Below, piece by piece: positions 35,221-43,656 of a stretch of DNA of 64,000 nt (the first letter of the stretch is position 1; every line of letters starts with the position of its first letter). The stretch is taken from contig NZ_BQIP01000001.1 of NCBI RefSeq assembly GCF_021602585.1, positions 62,001 to 126,000 of the forward strand, read 5' to 3'. The translations under genes and the position numbers were made by a program. The notes below the pieces were generated by a model, which saw nothing but the letters and a program-made list of their open reading frames with translations, did not search any database and had not been told where the DNA came from. This DNA is from Pseudomonas faucium (GTDB taxonomy: Bacteria > Pseudomonadota > Gammaproteobacteria > Pseudomonadales > Pseudomonadaceae).

Positions 35221-36195
35221 ATGGCCACCCGTATCGTCCTCAGCGCCACCGGCGGCGCCGACGTCCTGCAGTTGCAAGCGCTGCAGGCCCAGCAGCCTGG
35301 CCCCGGCCAGGTCTGGCTGGAACAGCGCGCCATCGGCGTCAACCCTCTCGACATTCTGCAACGCAAAGGCGCCGCGCCACTGGCGTTGCCTTCGGGCCTG
35401 GGGCTGGAAGGCGCCGGGCGGGTCATGGCGGTGGGCGAGGGGGTGTTCAACGTGCAGCCAGGTGACCGGGTTGGCTACGCCACCGGCCCGGTCGGGGCTT
35501 ACGCCAGCGGCCGCCTGTACCCGGCAGAGCGCCTGGTGAAGCTGCCGCCGGGGTTGAGCGAGGAAGCGGCGGCGGCGGTGCTGTTCAAAGGAATTACCGC
35601 GCAGTACCTGCTCAAGACCACCTACCCGGTCGGGCCGGGCACCCAGATTCTGCTTTATGGCGCCGCTGGCGCGCTTGGCCAGTTGCTGGCGCCGTGGGCA
35701 TCTCATCTGGGGGCGACCGTGATTGGCGTGGTTTCGCGGCCGCAAAGCGTTGCCCGGGCGCAAGCAGCGGGGTGCCAGCATGTGCTGGTATTCGACGCCG
35801 CCACCCTGGCCGGCCAGGTGCGTGAGCTGACCCAGGGGCAGGGCGTCGATGTGGTGTACGACTGCGTGGGCAAGGCCTCGCTGCAGGCTTCGCTCGACAG
35901 CTTGCGCCCGCGCGGGTTGCTGGTGTCGTTCGGCGGCACCTCGGGTGCGCCGGCGCCTGTCGAGGTGGCCACGCTCAATGCCAAGGGCTCGCTGTACCTG
36001 ACGCGGCCTTCGCTGGCCGCGCATACCGCGACCCCCGAGGCGTACCAGCAGCGCGCCAGCGATGTGCTGGCGGCGGTCGCCGAGGGTATCATCCGGCCCA
36101 CGGTGTGGCGCCGTTACCCATTGGCCGAGGCGGCCAGGGCCCATGGGGACCTGGAGCAAGGCCTGTCGCAAGGGGCGCTGGTACTCACCGCCTGA
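35221..36195 (+). CDS. qor: NADPH:quinone oxidoreductase-like zinc-free alcohol dehydrogenase
   Basis: A 324-residue member of the quinone oxidoreductase branch of the medium-chain dehydrogenases. It has the family start (GGADVLQLQAL), NPLDILQRKG, the cofactor-binding YGAAGALGQLLAPWA near residue 143, and no structural-zinc cysteines. It reduces quinones or enones with NADPH. A LysR gene begins 27 bases downstream on the same strand and may be co-transcribed. Confidence 0.87.
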   Translation: MATRIVLSATGGADVLQLQALQAQQPGPGQVWLEQRAIGVNPLDILQRKGAAPLALPSGLGLEGAGRVMAVGEGVFNVQPGDRVGYATGPVGAYASGRLYPAERLVKLPPGLSEEAAAAVLFKGITAQYLLKTTYPVGPGTQILLYGAAGALGQLLAPWASHLGATVIGVVSRPQSVARAQAAGCQHVLVFDAATLAGQVRELTQGQGVDVVYDCVGKASLQASLDSLRPRGLLVSFGGTSGAPAPVEVATLNAKGSLYLTRPSLAAHTATPEAYQQRASDVLAAVAEGIIRPTVWRRYPLAEAARAHGDLEQGLSQGALVLTA

Positions 36196-36222
36196 TTGCC
36201 GATCTCGCCACCGAGCCTTGCC

Positions 36223-37140
36223 ATGGACGCCTTTGACAGCCGCCGCGCCGATGAACTCGCCACCTTGCTGGCCCTGCACGAACAGGGCTCGTTTGCCGCT
36301 GCCGGGCGCCAGCTGCAGCGACACCCCACGGTGCTGTCCAAGCGCCTCGGCGCCCTGGAGCAGCGCCTGGGCATCCGCCTGGTGGAGCGCACTACCCGGC
36401 AACTGCGTTTCACCGACGAGGGCGAACGGCTGGTGACGCGTGTGCGCGAGGCCAACCGCTTGATCGCCGAGGCCGAGCAAGAGGCTGCCGAGGGCGCGGC
36501 GGCGGTGCGCGGGCGCTTGCGCCTGGCATTGCCGGCGGCCATGGGCCGGCGCTGGCTGAGCGGCATGCTGGCCGATTTCGTGCTGGCCTATCCGCAGGTG
36601 ACGGTCGAGGCCGAGTACGCAGACCGCTTCGTCGACCTGGTGGGCGAGGGTTTCGATGCCGCCATCCGCATCGGTGAACTGGCCGACAACCGCCTCGTGG
36701 CCACTCGGCTGTGCGACCACCTGCGGATTCTGTGTGCCTCGCCGCAGTATTTGGCACGCGCGGGAGAACCCGAATTTCCCGCACAGCTATCGCAGCACAA
36801 TTGCTTGGGTTTCAGTGGTTTACGGTCATTTCCTGAATGGCGACTCACCCGTGGAAACGAAGGCGTGAGCGTCAAGATCAGTGGCTCGTTGCGCGCAAAC
36901 GACAACGAGGCCCTGCTGGAAGCGGCGCGGCGTGGTGTAGGGATTCTTGCTGGTGGCGACTGGCTGATGGTCGAGGACATTGCCGCCGGGCGCCTGGTGC
37001 GGGTATTGCCGCAATGGCAGCTGGATGTGGCAGCGGGCATCTACCTTGTACGCCCCACGGCACGCCTGAATACGGCGGCCATGGGGGCGTTCAAGGAGTG
37101 GTTGCAAGCGCGCTTCAAGGATGGCGCGCCATGGAGGTAG
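36223..37140 (+). CDS. LysR family transcriptional regulator
   Basis: A 305-residue LysR protein of the CrgA/DmlR-like branch, with the helix-turn-helix in residues 7-50 (ELATLLALHEQGSFAAAGRQ, then HPTVLSKRLGALEQRLG) and an effector domain with DRFVDLVGEGFDAAIRIGEL. It follows the quinone oxidoreductase gene on the same strand, an arrangement common for redox-enzyme regulators. The start at 36223 is the first ATG; no strong ribosome site is visible. Confidence 0.85.
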   Translation: MDAFDSRRADELATLLALHEQGSFAAAGRQLQRHPTVLSKRLGALEQRLGIRLVERTTRQLRFTDEGERLVTRVREANRLIAEAEQEAAEGAAAVRGRLRLALPAAMGRRWLSGMLADFVLAYPQVTVEAEYADRFVDLVGEGFDAAIRIGELADNRLVATRLCDHLRILCASPQYLARAGEPEFPAQLSQHNCLGFSGLRSFPEWRLTRGNEGVSVKISGSLRANDNEALLEAARRGVGILAGGDWLMVEDIAAGRLVRVLPQWQLDVAAGIYLVRPTARLNTAAMGAFKEWLQARFKDGAPWR

Positions 37141-37188
37141 CTAGAGTAAGTGTTAGAAAAGCCTGCTAACTAGCGGATTCAAAAGGAT

Positions 37189-37518
37189 TTAACGTTTGGC
37201 AATTGCATGCTGAACGCACTGTTCATAGTAGGTCTGCTTGATCGCGGGCGGCTTCAGTTGCGAGCGGCTGTTGTAGGTCTGCTCGGTAATGCCGAAGGCG
37301 GTCATGCGCATCCATGGCTTGGCGAACTTGCGCGCCTGCAGCTTGTTGCGCGTGGCGTACAGGGTAACCCCGGAAAGCTTGGCCTGCTGGGCCTCGGCGG
37401 CGATCTGCGAACCCCAGTTACAGACCTGGCGATCATTCTGGCTCAGCGTCCTGGCGTGGGCGCCGAAAGCGGTCGAGACCAGCATGCAGCCGGCCATCGT
37501 TGCTAGAAATACCCGCAT
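37189..37518 (-). CDS. Small periplasmic hypothetical protein
   Basis: A 109-residue protein with a signal peptide (MRVFLATMAGCMLVSTAFG, cut near AHA). The mature part has two cysteines (QVCNWG, EQCVQH) likely to form a disulfide, and a basic middle segment. AGGAC precedes the ATG. I do not recognise a family. It converges with the LysR gene at 36223. Confidence 0.7.
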   Translation of the reverse strand: MRVFLATMAGCMLVSTAFGAHARTLSQNDRQVCNWGSQIAAEAQQAKLSGVTLYATRNKLQARKFAKPWMRMTAFGITEQTYNSRSQLKPPAIKQTYYEQCVQHAIAKR

Positions 37519-37662
37519 GTTGCTGTCCTAAGCATCTGAAGATGAAAGGAGTTTGCCTCTGCTTGCGCAGGCTGGGGGCCAGTATTTTGCCGCAATGGTG
37601 GTGGCGATCCGTAAGCGAAGTGCCAGTGGCCTGCCGTGATATTGCGGGGTGGCGGACATCGC

Positions 37663-37870
37663 GCGCCGCCCGCGCGGCGCATCGCGGATAAATCCGCTCC
37701 CACATTTGTTGCAACGTGCCACGGTCTGTCAGGCCATGGTTGTCCGCTTTTGGTGCCCGCCGAGAAACCGCGTCGTGCCACCAAGGCTGGCAACCATGGC
37801 CTATCAGGCATAGGCACGTTGCAACAAATGTAGGAGCGGATTTATCCGCGATGCGCCGCGCGGGCGGCGC
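37663..37870. repeat. Large inverted repeat with 80-base arms (REPIN-like)
   Basis: Left arm 37663-37742 and right arm 37791-37870 are inverted copies. About the outer 59 bases match with one mismatch (GCGCCGCCCGCGCGGCGCAT, then CGCGGATAAATCCGCTCC and ACATTTGTTGCAACGTGCC), and the inner part matches partly, including CCATGGTTG/CAACCATGG. The GGAGCGGATTTATCCGCG core is a Pseudomonas repeat family distinct from the GCCGGCTTGCCGGC type. The loop of 48 bases has no gene. Confidence 0.8.
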
Positions 37871-38084
37871 TCGGTCTCACAGGCACCCACGATTTCACGA
37901 CAACCACCTAAACGGTCTGCCTATCTCTAGAACGAGAGAACGAACAAGGAAAAAAACGATCGCGGAGACAGGCACAAGCCCGCCGCCCGCATCCACGGGA
38001 AGTGTTCTGGGACCAGCAGAGGGTGACCGGGGAAGCGGGGGCGACGTTGCGCCGCCCCGCGATCAAAACTAACGAAGCTTGGGG
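37871..38084. other. Intergenic stretch downstream of peptidase C26 gene
   Basis: I see no gene here. A GC-rich hairpin (GGGGCG at 38038-38043 with CGCCCC at 38053-38058) lies near the end of the convergent peptidase gene and may end its transcription. Together with the repeat before it, this makes the 37519-38084 gap gene-free. Confidence 0.4.
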
Positions 38085-38894
38085 TCAGGCAGCGTGTTGG
38101 CGCTTGACCTGGGCCTTGCGCACCTGGGCGCGGCAGGCGTCGCCGAAGGCCTGGAAGATCTTGATCGAGTCAGGGTTCTTCGCGGCTTGCCATTCCGGGT
38201 GCCACTGCACCGCGAACAGGAACGGCGAGATGCTTGGCGCGTGGATCGCTTCGACCAGGCCGTCTTCGGCGTGGGCGATTGGCTCGATGCCGGCGCCGAG
38301 GTTGCGCAGGCCCTGGCCATGCAGCGAGTTCACGCGAATCTCGTCGGTGCCGAGGGTGTCACGCAGCCAGCTGCCTGGCTTGATCTTCACGCTGTGAACC
38401 TGGGCGTACTGCACCTCGACCGGGTCTTCCGGGTTTTCCCGGTGGTCGTTGAAGCCAGGCTCCGCGTAGACCTTCTGGTAGATGTCGCCACCCAGCGCCA
38501 CGTTGATTTCCTGCATGCCACGGCAGATGCCGAAGATGGGCAGGCCGCGCTTGAGCGCTGCCTTGACCAGCGGGATATCGAACAGGTCGCGGTTGACGTC
38601 CTGGCCTTTGCCAGGGGTCTGGTTTTCCTGGCCGTACAGGCTCGGCTCGATGTTGCTGCCGGCACCGGTCAGGTACACGCCGTCGGCCATGTCCAGATAG
38701 GTCTCGAGGTCTTCGACGCCACAGCAGGTGGGCACCAGTACCGGGACGCAATCGGAGAACTCGACCAGCGGGGTGATGTATTTGTGGGTCATGACCTGGT
38801 AGTCATGGCCTTTGCGCTCTTGGCTGCCCATGGTCATCAGGACGACGGGTTTGCGCAGGGAGGGTTGCTTGTTGCCAATGTTGCTGTTGGACAT
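38085..38894 (-). CDS. Class I glutamine amidotransferase, peptidase C26 (gamma-glutamyl hydrolase type)
   Basis: A 269-residue enzyme of the PuuD/gamma-Glu-GABA hydrolase family. The catalytic triad is C124 (FGICRGMQE), H232 and E234 (WHPEW). Such enzymes split gamma-glutamyl amides of amines and amino acids. It borders the D-lysine gene block, on the same strand, and might release an amine or amino acid intermediate, but a direct link is not shown. A palindrome at 39034-39057 lies in its upstream region. Confidence 0.86.
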   Translation of the reverse strand: MSNSNIGNKQPSLRKPVVLMTMGSQERKGHDYQVMTHKYITPLVEFSDCVPVLVPTCCGVEDLETYLDMADGVYLTGAGSNIEPSLYGQENQTPGKGQDVNRDLFDIPLVKAALKRGLPIFGICRGMQEINVALGGDIYQKVYAEPGFNDHRENPEDPVEVQYAQVHSVKIKPGSWLRDTLGTDEIRVNSLHGQGLRNLGAGIEPIAHAEDGLVEAIHAPSISPFLFAVQWHPEWQAAKNPDSIKIFQAFGDACRAQVRKAQVKRQHAA

Positions 38895-39226
38895 ATGTCA
38901 CCTTATGGCAGGTTCGACCTACCGTTGTTGTGCAGGCGCACGGCTCAGGGCCTGGTGTGTCACCTGAAGCCCCGAGCACTGCCGGCTCGTCAGAGGCGAC
39001 GATTCCGGTCGGGGCTTGGAGATAGCTTGCCAGAGCCGTTCGATATGTCAAACGGCTGAAGGGGCCGCGGGGAGGGGTTTTGCGCCGATTTCAAGGGGCT
39101 GAAACCCTTGCGAGCCTGAGGCGGCAAGGGTTTGCCAGGGGGTGAGGTCAATAATATTTAACGACGCAGTTGGTTCATTGCAGCGGTGCAATGAAGGGGG
39201 GCTTGCCGGCGATGGGGCCCGTGAAA
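38895..39226. other. Intergenic region with two inverted repeats
   Basis: No gene is seen. AAGCCCCGA (38967-38975) pairs with TCGGGGCTT (39009-39017), and AGCCGTT (39034-39040) pairs with AACGGCT (39051-39057). On the minus strand the second repeat encloses a TTGACA -35-like box, so this may be the promoter and operator of the peptidase C26 gene. A degenerate REP lies at 39196-39220. Confidence 0.4.
39034..39057 (-). promoter_or_regulatory. Candidate operator/promoter element for the peptidase C26 gene
   Basis: The inverted repeat AGCCGTT-N10-AACGGCT overlaps a minus-strand TTGACA. A repressor bound here would block a promoter reading toward 38894. The -10 box is not clear. Confidence 0.35.
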
Positions 39227-40009
39227 TCAGTGAAGGATCTGCGCCAGGAACCCTTTGGCCCGCGCCGTGCGCGGCTGGTTGAAGAACACCTCTGGCGGGC
39301 TGTCCTCGATGATCTGCCCACCTTCCAGGAACAGCACGCGCTCCGCCACCTGCCGGGCAAAGCCCATCTCGTGCGTGACGCAGAGCATGGTCATGCCCGT
39401 GCCTGCCAGCTGCACCAGCACATCCAGTACCTCGGCGACCATTTCCGGGTCCAGCGCCGAGGTCGGCTCGTCGAACAGCATGATCCGCGGCTTCATGCAC
39501 AGCGCCCGGGCGATCGCCACGCGCTGCTGCTGGCCGCCGGAGAGCTGGCTGGGGTACTTGTGCGCCTGGCTCTCGATGCCGACCTTGCTCAGGTACATGC
39601 GCGCGCGTTCCTCGGCATCCTTGCGCGACAGGCCGCGCACGCTGGTGGGCGCCAGCAGGCAGTTGTCGAGCACGCTCATGTGCGGGAACAGGTTGAAATG
39701 CTGGAACACCATGCCGATCTCGCTGCGCACCTGGGCGGCCTGGCGCGTGGTGGCCGAAAGGTCGATACCGGCGACCTGGATGCTGCCCTGCTGGGCGATT
39801 TCCAGGCGGTTGATGCAGCGGATCAGGGTCGACTTGCCCGAGCCGGAAGGCCCGCACAGGACAATGCGCTCGCCTTCGCGCACCTGCAGGTCGATGTCGT
39901 GCAGCACATGGAAGGCGCCATAGTGCTTGTTCAGGCCTTCGATCCGGATCAGCACCGGGCGTGGGTCGGGTTCAGGGGCAAGGCTGGCAACGCTGAGAGG
40001 GGCGGTCAT
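39227..40009 (-). CDS. Amino acid ABC transporter ATP-binding protein
   Basis: A 260-residue polar-amino-acid ATPase (HisP/GlnQ type). Walker A is GPSGSGKST at residues 53-61, the signature LSGGQ at 156-160, and Walker B IMLFDEP at 176-182, with the switch histidine in VTHEMGFA. It powers the two permeases encoded at 41293 and 42000 and lies downstream of the D-amino acid dehydrogenase gene in the same strand series, probably for D-lysine uptake. Confidence 0.9.
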   Translation of the reverse strand: MTAPLSVASLAPEPDPRPVLIRIEGLNKHYGAFHVLHDIDLQVREGERIVLCGPSGSGKSTLIRCINRLEIAQQGSIQVAGIDLSATTRQAAQVRSEIGMVFQHFNLFPHMSVLDNCLLAPTSVRGLSRKDAEERARMYLSKVGIESQAHKYPSQLSGGQQQRVAIARALCMKPRIMLFDEPTSALDPEMVAEVLDVLVQLAGTGMTMLCVTHEMGFARQVAERVLFLEGGQIIEDSPPEVFFNQPRTARAKGFLAQILH

Positions 40010-40031
40010 GTTGTTGTTCTCCCGCAGGGTT

Positions 40032-41276
40032 TCAGTCGAAACGTGCCGCGCTGTAGGGCGCAGGGTCGGTGAAAGGGCGCTCGCCGGTCAGCAGTTCGGC
40101 CAGCAGGCGGCCGCTGACCGGGCCCAGGGTCAGGCCGTGGTGGGCATGGCCGAAGTTGAACCACAGGCCCTTGTGCCGCGGCGCCGGGCCGATGATCGGG
40201 CGCATGTCCGGCAGGCACGGGCGCCGGCCCAGCCAGGGCTTGTCGTCGAGGCGCTCGCCCAGGGCCGGGAACAGCTTGCGGGCCAGGGCCTCGCAGCGAG
40301 CGAGCTGGATTTCGTTGCCCGGCGCGTCGCTGGCGGCAAACTCGATGCCGGTGGTCAGGCGCACGCCGCGCGCCATGGGCGCCAGCACGTAGCCGCCCTG
40401 GGTGTCGCAGATCGAATGCTGCAGTTGCGCGCCGCCTTGGGTGGCGTAGTGCATGTGATAGCCGCGCTTGATCCCCAGCGGGAACTGGTAGCCCAGGTGC
40501 TGATAGAGCTCGGCCGATTGCGGGCCCAGGCAGGCCACCACTTCATCGGCGCTGATCGGCCCGCGCTGGGTGTCGACGCACCATGTGCCCTCTGCCTGGC
40601 GCAGGCTGCGCGCGTCACCGTGGAGGAACTGCCCGCCGCGCTGGGCGAACAGCGCGGCGTAGCCGCGGGTGAGGGCGCCGGGGTCGCTGACGGTTTTCGG
40701 GTCCAGCCAATGGATGCCTCCGACCACGGCGCTGTCGAGCTGGTGCTCGCGCCCCTGCAGCTGGCTGCGCTCGAGGATTTCGTACTGCAGGCCGTAGCGG
40801 GCCAGGCCCTTGAGCTCGGCCTTGGCCTTGTCGAACAGGGCAGGGTCGCGGTACACCTCGATCCAGCCCTTGGCCCGCACCAGCCTCTGCAGGCCCGCCG
40901 CCTCGATCAGGGCGTCGTGCTCCTCCACGCAGCGCTGCACCAGCGGCAGCATGTCGGCGGCGGCGCCGGCCAGGCGCCCGGGCGCCGATTGCTGCCAGTA
41001 GCGAAGCAGCCAGGGCGCGGCCTTGGGCAGGTGGCGCAAGCTGTAGCGCACATCCGGCTGGCGGTTCAGGCCATAGCGCAGCAGGGCGCTGAACTGGCGT
41101 GGGAAGGCGTAGGGAATGACGCTGGAGCGCTCGATCAGCCCGGCGTTGCCATGGCTGGTGCCGCTGCCGGGCGCGTCGCGGTCGATGAGGATCACCTGGC
41201 GCCCGCGTGCCTGCAGGTGCAGGGCCGTGCTGACGCCAACGATGCCGGCGCCGAGGACTAGGGTCTGGCAATGCAT
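40032..41276 (-). CDS. amaD: FAD-dependent D-amino acid dehydrogenase/oxidase, AmaD-like
   Basis: A 414-residue DadA-type flavoenzyme with the N-terminal dinucleotide motif VLGAGIVGVSTALHLQARG and a C-terminal FNFGHAHHGLTLGP segment typical of the family. In P. putida the equivalent gene amaD, next to the same transporter and dpkA, oxidises D-lysine to the cyclic imine delta1-piperideine-2-carboxylate. The ATG at 41276 is chosen because the AAGGA site lies at a workable distance; the ATG at 41285 directly abuts it. It is flanked by ABC transporter genes, which supports a D-lysine role. Confidence 0.82.
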   Translation of the reverse strand: MHCQTLVLGAGIVGVSTALHLQARGRQVILIDRDAPGSGTSHGNAGLIERSSVIPYAFPRQFSALLRYGLNRQPDVRYSLRHLPKAAPWLLRYWQQSAPGRLAGAAADMLPLVQRCVEEHDALIEAAGLQRLVRAKGWIEVYRDPALFDKAKAELKGLARYGLQYEILERSQLQGREHQLDSAVVGGIHWLDPKTVSDPGALTRGYAALFAQRGGQFLHGDARSLRQAEGTWCVDTQRGPISADEVVACLGPQSAELYQHLGYQFPLGIKRGYHMHYATQGGAQLQHSICDTQGGYVLAPMARGVRLTTGIEFAASDAPGNEIQLARCEALARKLFPALGERLDDKPWLGRRPCLPDMRPIIGPAPRHKGLWFNFGHAHHGLTLGPVSGRLLAELLTGERPFTDPAPYSAARFD

Positions 41277-41292
41277 GGATGTCATCCTTCGT

Positions 41293-42003
41293 TCAGTTCA
41301 GGTGGCGGCCCAGGCGGGCTTCCAGGTGTTTGAGCAGGCGCCGCACCACCTCCACGATCACCAGGTAGAGCACCGCGGCCCACAGGTAGATCTGGAAGTC
41401 GAAGCTGCGCGAGAAGGCCAGCTTGGTCACGCCCATCAGGTCGTAGATGGTCACCAGCGAGGCGATGGCGCTGGCCTTGATCATCAGGATCAGTTCGTTG
41501 CCGAGGGGGCCTATGGCCACCAGCAGCGATTGCGGCAGGATCACCTTGAAGAAGGTGGTCGAGCGCTTGAGGTTCAGCGCCCGGGCCGCTTCATGCTGCC
41601 CCGGGGCCACCGCCATCAGGCTGCCGCGGAAGATCTCGGCCTGGTAGGCGGCGGTGTTCAGGGTGAAGGCCAGCAAGGTGCAGAACCAGGCATCGCGGAA
41701 AAACCACCACAGCCCCACGTCCTGCCAGAAGCCCTTGAGCGAGCCGAGGCCGTAGTACAGCAGAAACAGCTGGGCCAGCAGCGGCGAGCCGCGGAAGAAG
41801 TAGATGTACCCGGCCGCCAGGCGCTGCAGCAGCAGGTGGCGCGACAGGCGTGCCAGGGCCAGCAGCAGGCCGAGCACGGCGCCCAGGCTGAAGGAGATCG
41901 CCACCAGCTTTGCAGTCACCAGCAAGCCATCGACGAAGCGCGGGCCGTAGCGTTCCAGCAGGTCGGGGTCCACGACCAGGGCCAGCAGTTGTTCGGCACT
42001 CAT
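41293..42003 (-). CDS. Amino acid ABC transporter permease (HisM-type)
   Basis: A 236-residue inner-membrane permease with about five segments and the EAA cytoplasmic loop (EAARALNLKRSTTFFKVILP). It pairs with the second permease gene, which it overlaps by 4 bases, to form the pore of a polar amino acid importer of the lysine/arginine/ornithine type. Confidence 0.88.
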   Translation of the reverse strand: MSAEQLLALVVDPDLLERYGPRFVDGLLVTAKLVAISFSLGAVLGLLLALARLSRHLLLQRLAAGYIYFFRGSPLLAQLFLLYYGLGSLKGFWQDVGLWWFFRDAWFCTLLAFTLNTAAYQAEIFRGSLMAVAPGQHEAARALNLKRSTTFFKVILPQSLLVAIGPLGNELILMIKASAIASLVTIYDLMGVTKLAFSRSFDFQIYLWAAVLYLVIVEVVRRLLKHLEARLGRHLN

Positions 42004-42719
42004 GTGCGTGCTCCCAAAAGGTGGCGGTTGCTGCGCCGTTCGAGGTAGGCAAACACCCGCCCCGACAGCGCCGAGAACAGCAGGTAGCCCAGGCAGGCGA
42101 CGCCGTAGAAGAACATCGGCTCCTTGGTCACGCTGACGGCCAGGTTGGTCTGGCGCATCAGGTCGACCAGCGAGATGGTCGATACCAGCGAGGTGTCCTT
42201 GAGCAGCGACAGCCAGTTGTTGGAGAGCCCAGGCAAGGCGATGCGGGTGAGCTGGGGCAGCACCACCTTGAAGAACGCGGTGCGCTTGCCCAGGCCCAGG
42301 GCGGCGCAGGCTTCCAGCTGGCCCTTGGGCAGGGTCTTGAAGGCGGCCAGCCAGATTTCGCTGGAGAACGCGGCGAACACCAGGCTGAAGGCGACCATGG
42401 CGGCGAGGAAGGTGTTGATCAGGAACTCGCCCTCATAGCCCATGGCGGCCAGCAGTTTCTGCGCGGCGATCTGGCAGCCGTAGTAGATGATCAGCAGCGT
42501 CAGCAGCTCGGGCAGGCCACGAAATACGGTGGAGAAGGTGGTGGCCCAGGCGCGGGCGGGTTTTTTCTTCGAGCGCGCCGCCAGGGCCACGGCCAGGCCC
42601 AGGGGCAGGCCGATGGGCAGGCAGGCGAGGGCCAGTGACACGGTCACCAGGGCGCCGGCCAGCAGCGCCTGGCCCCAGCCACCGCTGGCGAAGGACAGCA
42701 AGGACAATTGGTCGAGCAT
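42000..42719 (-). CDS. Amino acid ABC transporter permease (HisQ-type)
   Basis: A 239-residue permease with the EAA loop (EACAALGLGKRTAFFKVVLP) and five predicted segments. It overlaps the other permease gene by 4 bases. A repeat-rich hairpin region (42755-42877) separates it from the binding-protein gene upstream, which may lower permease expression relative to the binding protein. Confidence 0.88.
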   Translation of the reverse strand: MLDQLSLLSFASGGWGQALLAGALVTVSLALACLPIGLPLGLAVALAARSKKKPARAWATTFSTVFRGLPELLTLLIIYYGCQIAAQKLLAAMGYEGEFLINTFLAAMVAFSLVFAAFSSEIWLAAFKTLPKGQLEACAALGLGKRTAFFKVVLPQLTRIALPGLSNNWLSLLKDTSLVSTISLVDLMRQTNLAVSVTKEPMFFYGVACLGYLLFSALSGRVFAYLERRSNRHLLGART

Positions 42720-42754
42720 GACGTATTCCTTGAGTTGACTGCTCCATGCGCTGC

Positions 42755-42877
42755 CCTTGTAGGAGCGGCCTTGTGTCGCGAAAGGGCTGCGAAGCAGCCC
42801 TCGCCATTTGCGCAGCGGCGCTGAAATTTTGGGGTCGCTTTGCGACCCTTTCGCGACACAAGGCCGCCCCTACAGGG
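42755..42877. repeat. Inverted repeat pair, GGAGCGGCCTTGTGTCGCGAAA family
   Basis: CCTTGTAGGAGCGGCCTTGT and on to CGCGAAAG (42755-42784) is inverted at 42849-42877. Each copy carries its own small inner hairpin (GGGCTGCGAAGCAGCCC at 42784-42800; GGGTCGCTTTGCGACCC at 42832-42848). It is a third repeat family in this window, placed between the binding-protein and permease genes of one transport operon. Confidence 0.8.
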
Positions 42878-42882
42878 CGGGA

Positions 42883-43635
42883 TCAGTTGTAGATGTCGAA
42901 GTCGAAGTACTTGCTGGCGATCTTCTGGTAGGTGCCGTTGGCCACGATCGCGGCCAGGGCGGTATTGAGCCGCTGGCGCAGCGCCTCGTCGTCCTTGCGC
43001 ACGGCAATGGCGGCGTCGGCCTTGGTCCCGGCCACGTCACCCAGCACCTTGCAGCAGGCCTGGCCGTTCTTGTTCAGCCACTCGTGCAGCGGGAACTTGT
43101 CGGCGATCACCCCGTCCAGGCGGCCGGCGGCAAGGTCGGCGTTGGCTTCGTCCAGGGTCGGGTACAGCTTCACGTCGGCGCCGGCCTTGGCGTACACGTC
43201 CTCGGCGTAGATCGCCTGGGTCGAGGACGACTGGGCGCCCACGGTGTAGCCGTTGAAGGTGGTCTGGGCGTCGCTGATCTTGCTGTCCTTGGCCACGGCG
43301 ACGGTCAGCGGGGTGCGGTAGTAGTGGTCGGTGAAGGCGATTTTCCTGCGCCGTTCCTCGGTGTCGATCATCGACGCCACCACGGCGTCGTACTTGCGCG
43401 CCATCAGCGCCGGGATGATGCCTTCCCAGTCCTGGGCGACGAGGGTGCATTGGACTTTCATCTGCTCGCACAGGGCGTGGGTGATGTCGATGTCGAAGCC
43501 GTGCAGCTGGTTATCGGCATCTACATAGTTGAAGGGCGGGTAGGCGCCTTCGGTGGCGAAGCGCAGGGTCTCGGCGCTGGCCGCACCCGCCAGCAGCAGG
43601 GCACACGCACCCACCATAGCCATGGTCTTGTTCAT
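42883..43635 (-). CDS. Periplasmic amino-acid-binding protein of ABC transporter
   Basis: A 250-residue family 3 solute-binding protein with a signal peptide (ALLLAGAASA then ETLRFATEG). Ligand-site features include YPPFNYVDADNQLHGFDIDI and a later DGVIADK. The pattern is typical of lysine/arginine/ornithine-binding proteins. As the first transporter gene after the RpiR regulator, it likely binds D-lysine or a related cationic amino acid. Confidence 0.88.
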   Translation of the reverse strand: MNKTMAMVGACALLLAGAASAETLRFATEGAYPPFNYVDADNQLHGFDIDITHALCEQMKVQCTLVAQDWEGIIPALMARKYDAVVASMIDTEERRRKIAFTDHYYRTPLTVAVAKDSKISDAQTTFNGYTVGAQSSSTQAIYAEDVYAKAGADVKLYPTLDEANADLAAGRLDGVIADKFPLHEWLNKNGQACCKVLGDVAGTKADAAIAVRKDDEALRQRLNTALAAIVANGTYQKIASKYFDFDIYN

Positions 43636-43656
43636 CTTGCACCTCTTGCACTCTTG

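Noticed and set aside
37663-37870. Possible CRISPR array or insertion sequence at the large inverted repeat
   Set aside because: There are only two inverted copies, no regularly spaced direct repeats, and no transposase frame.
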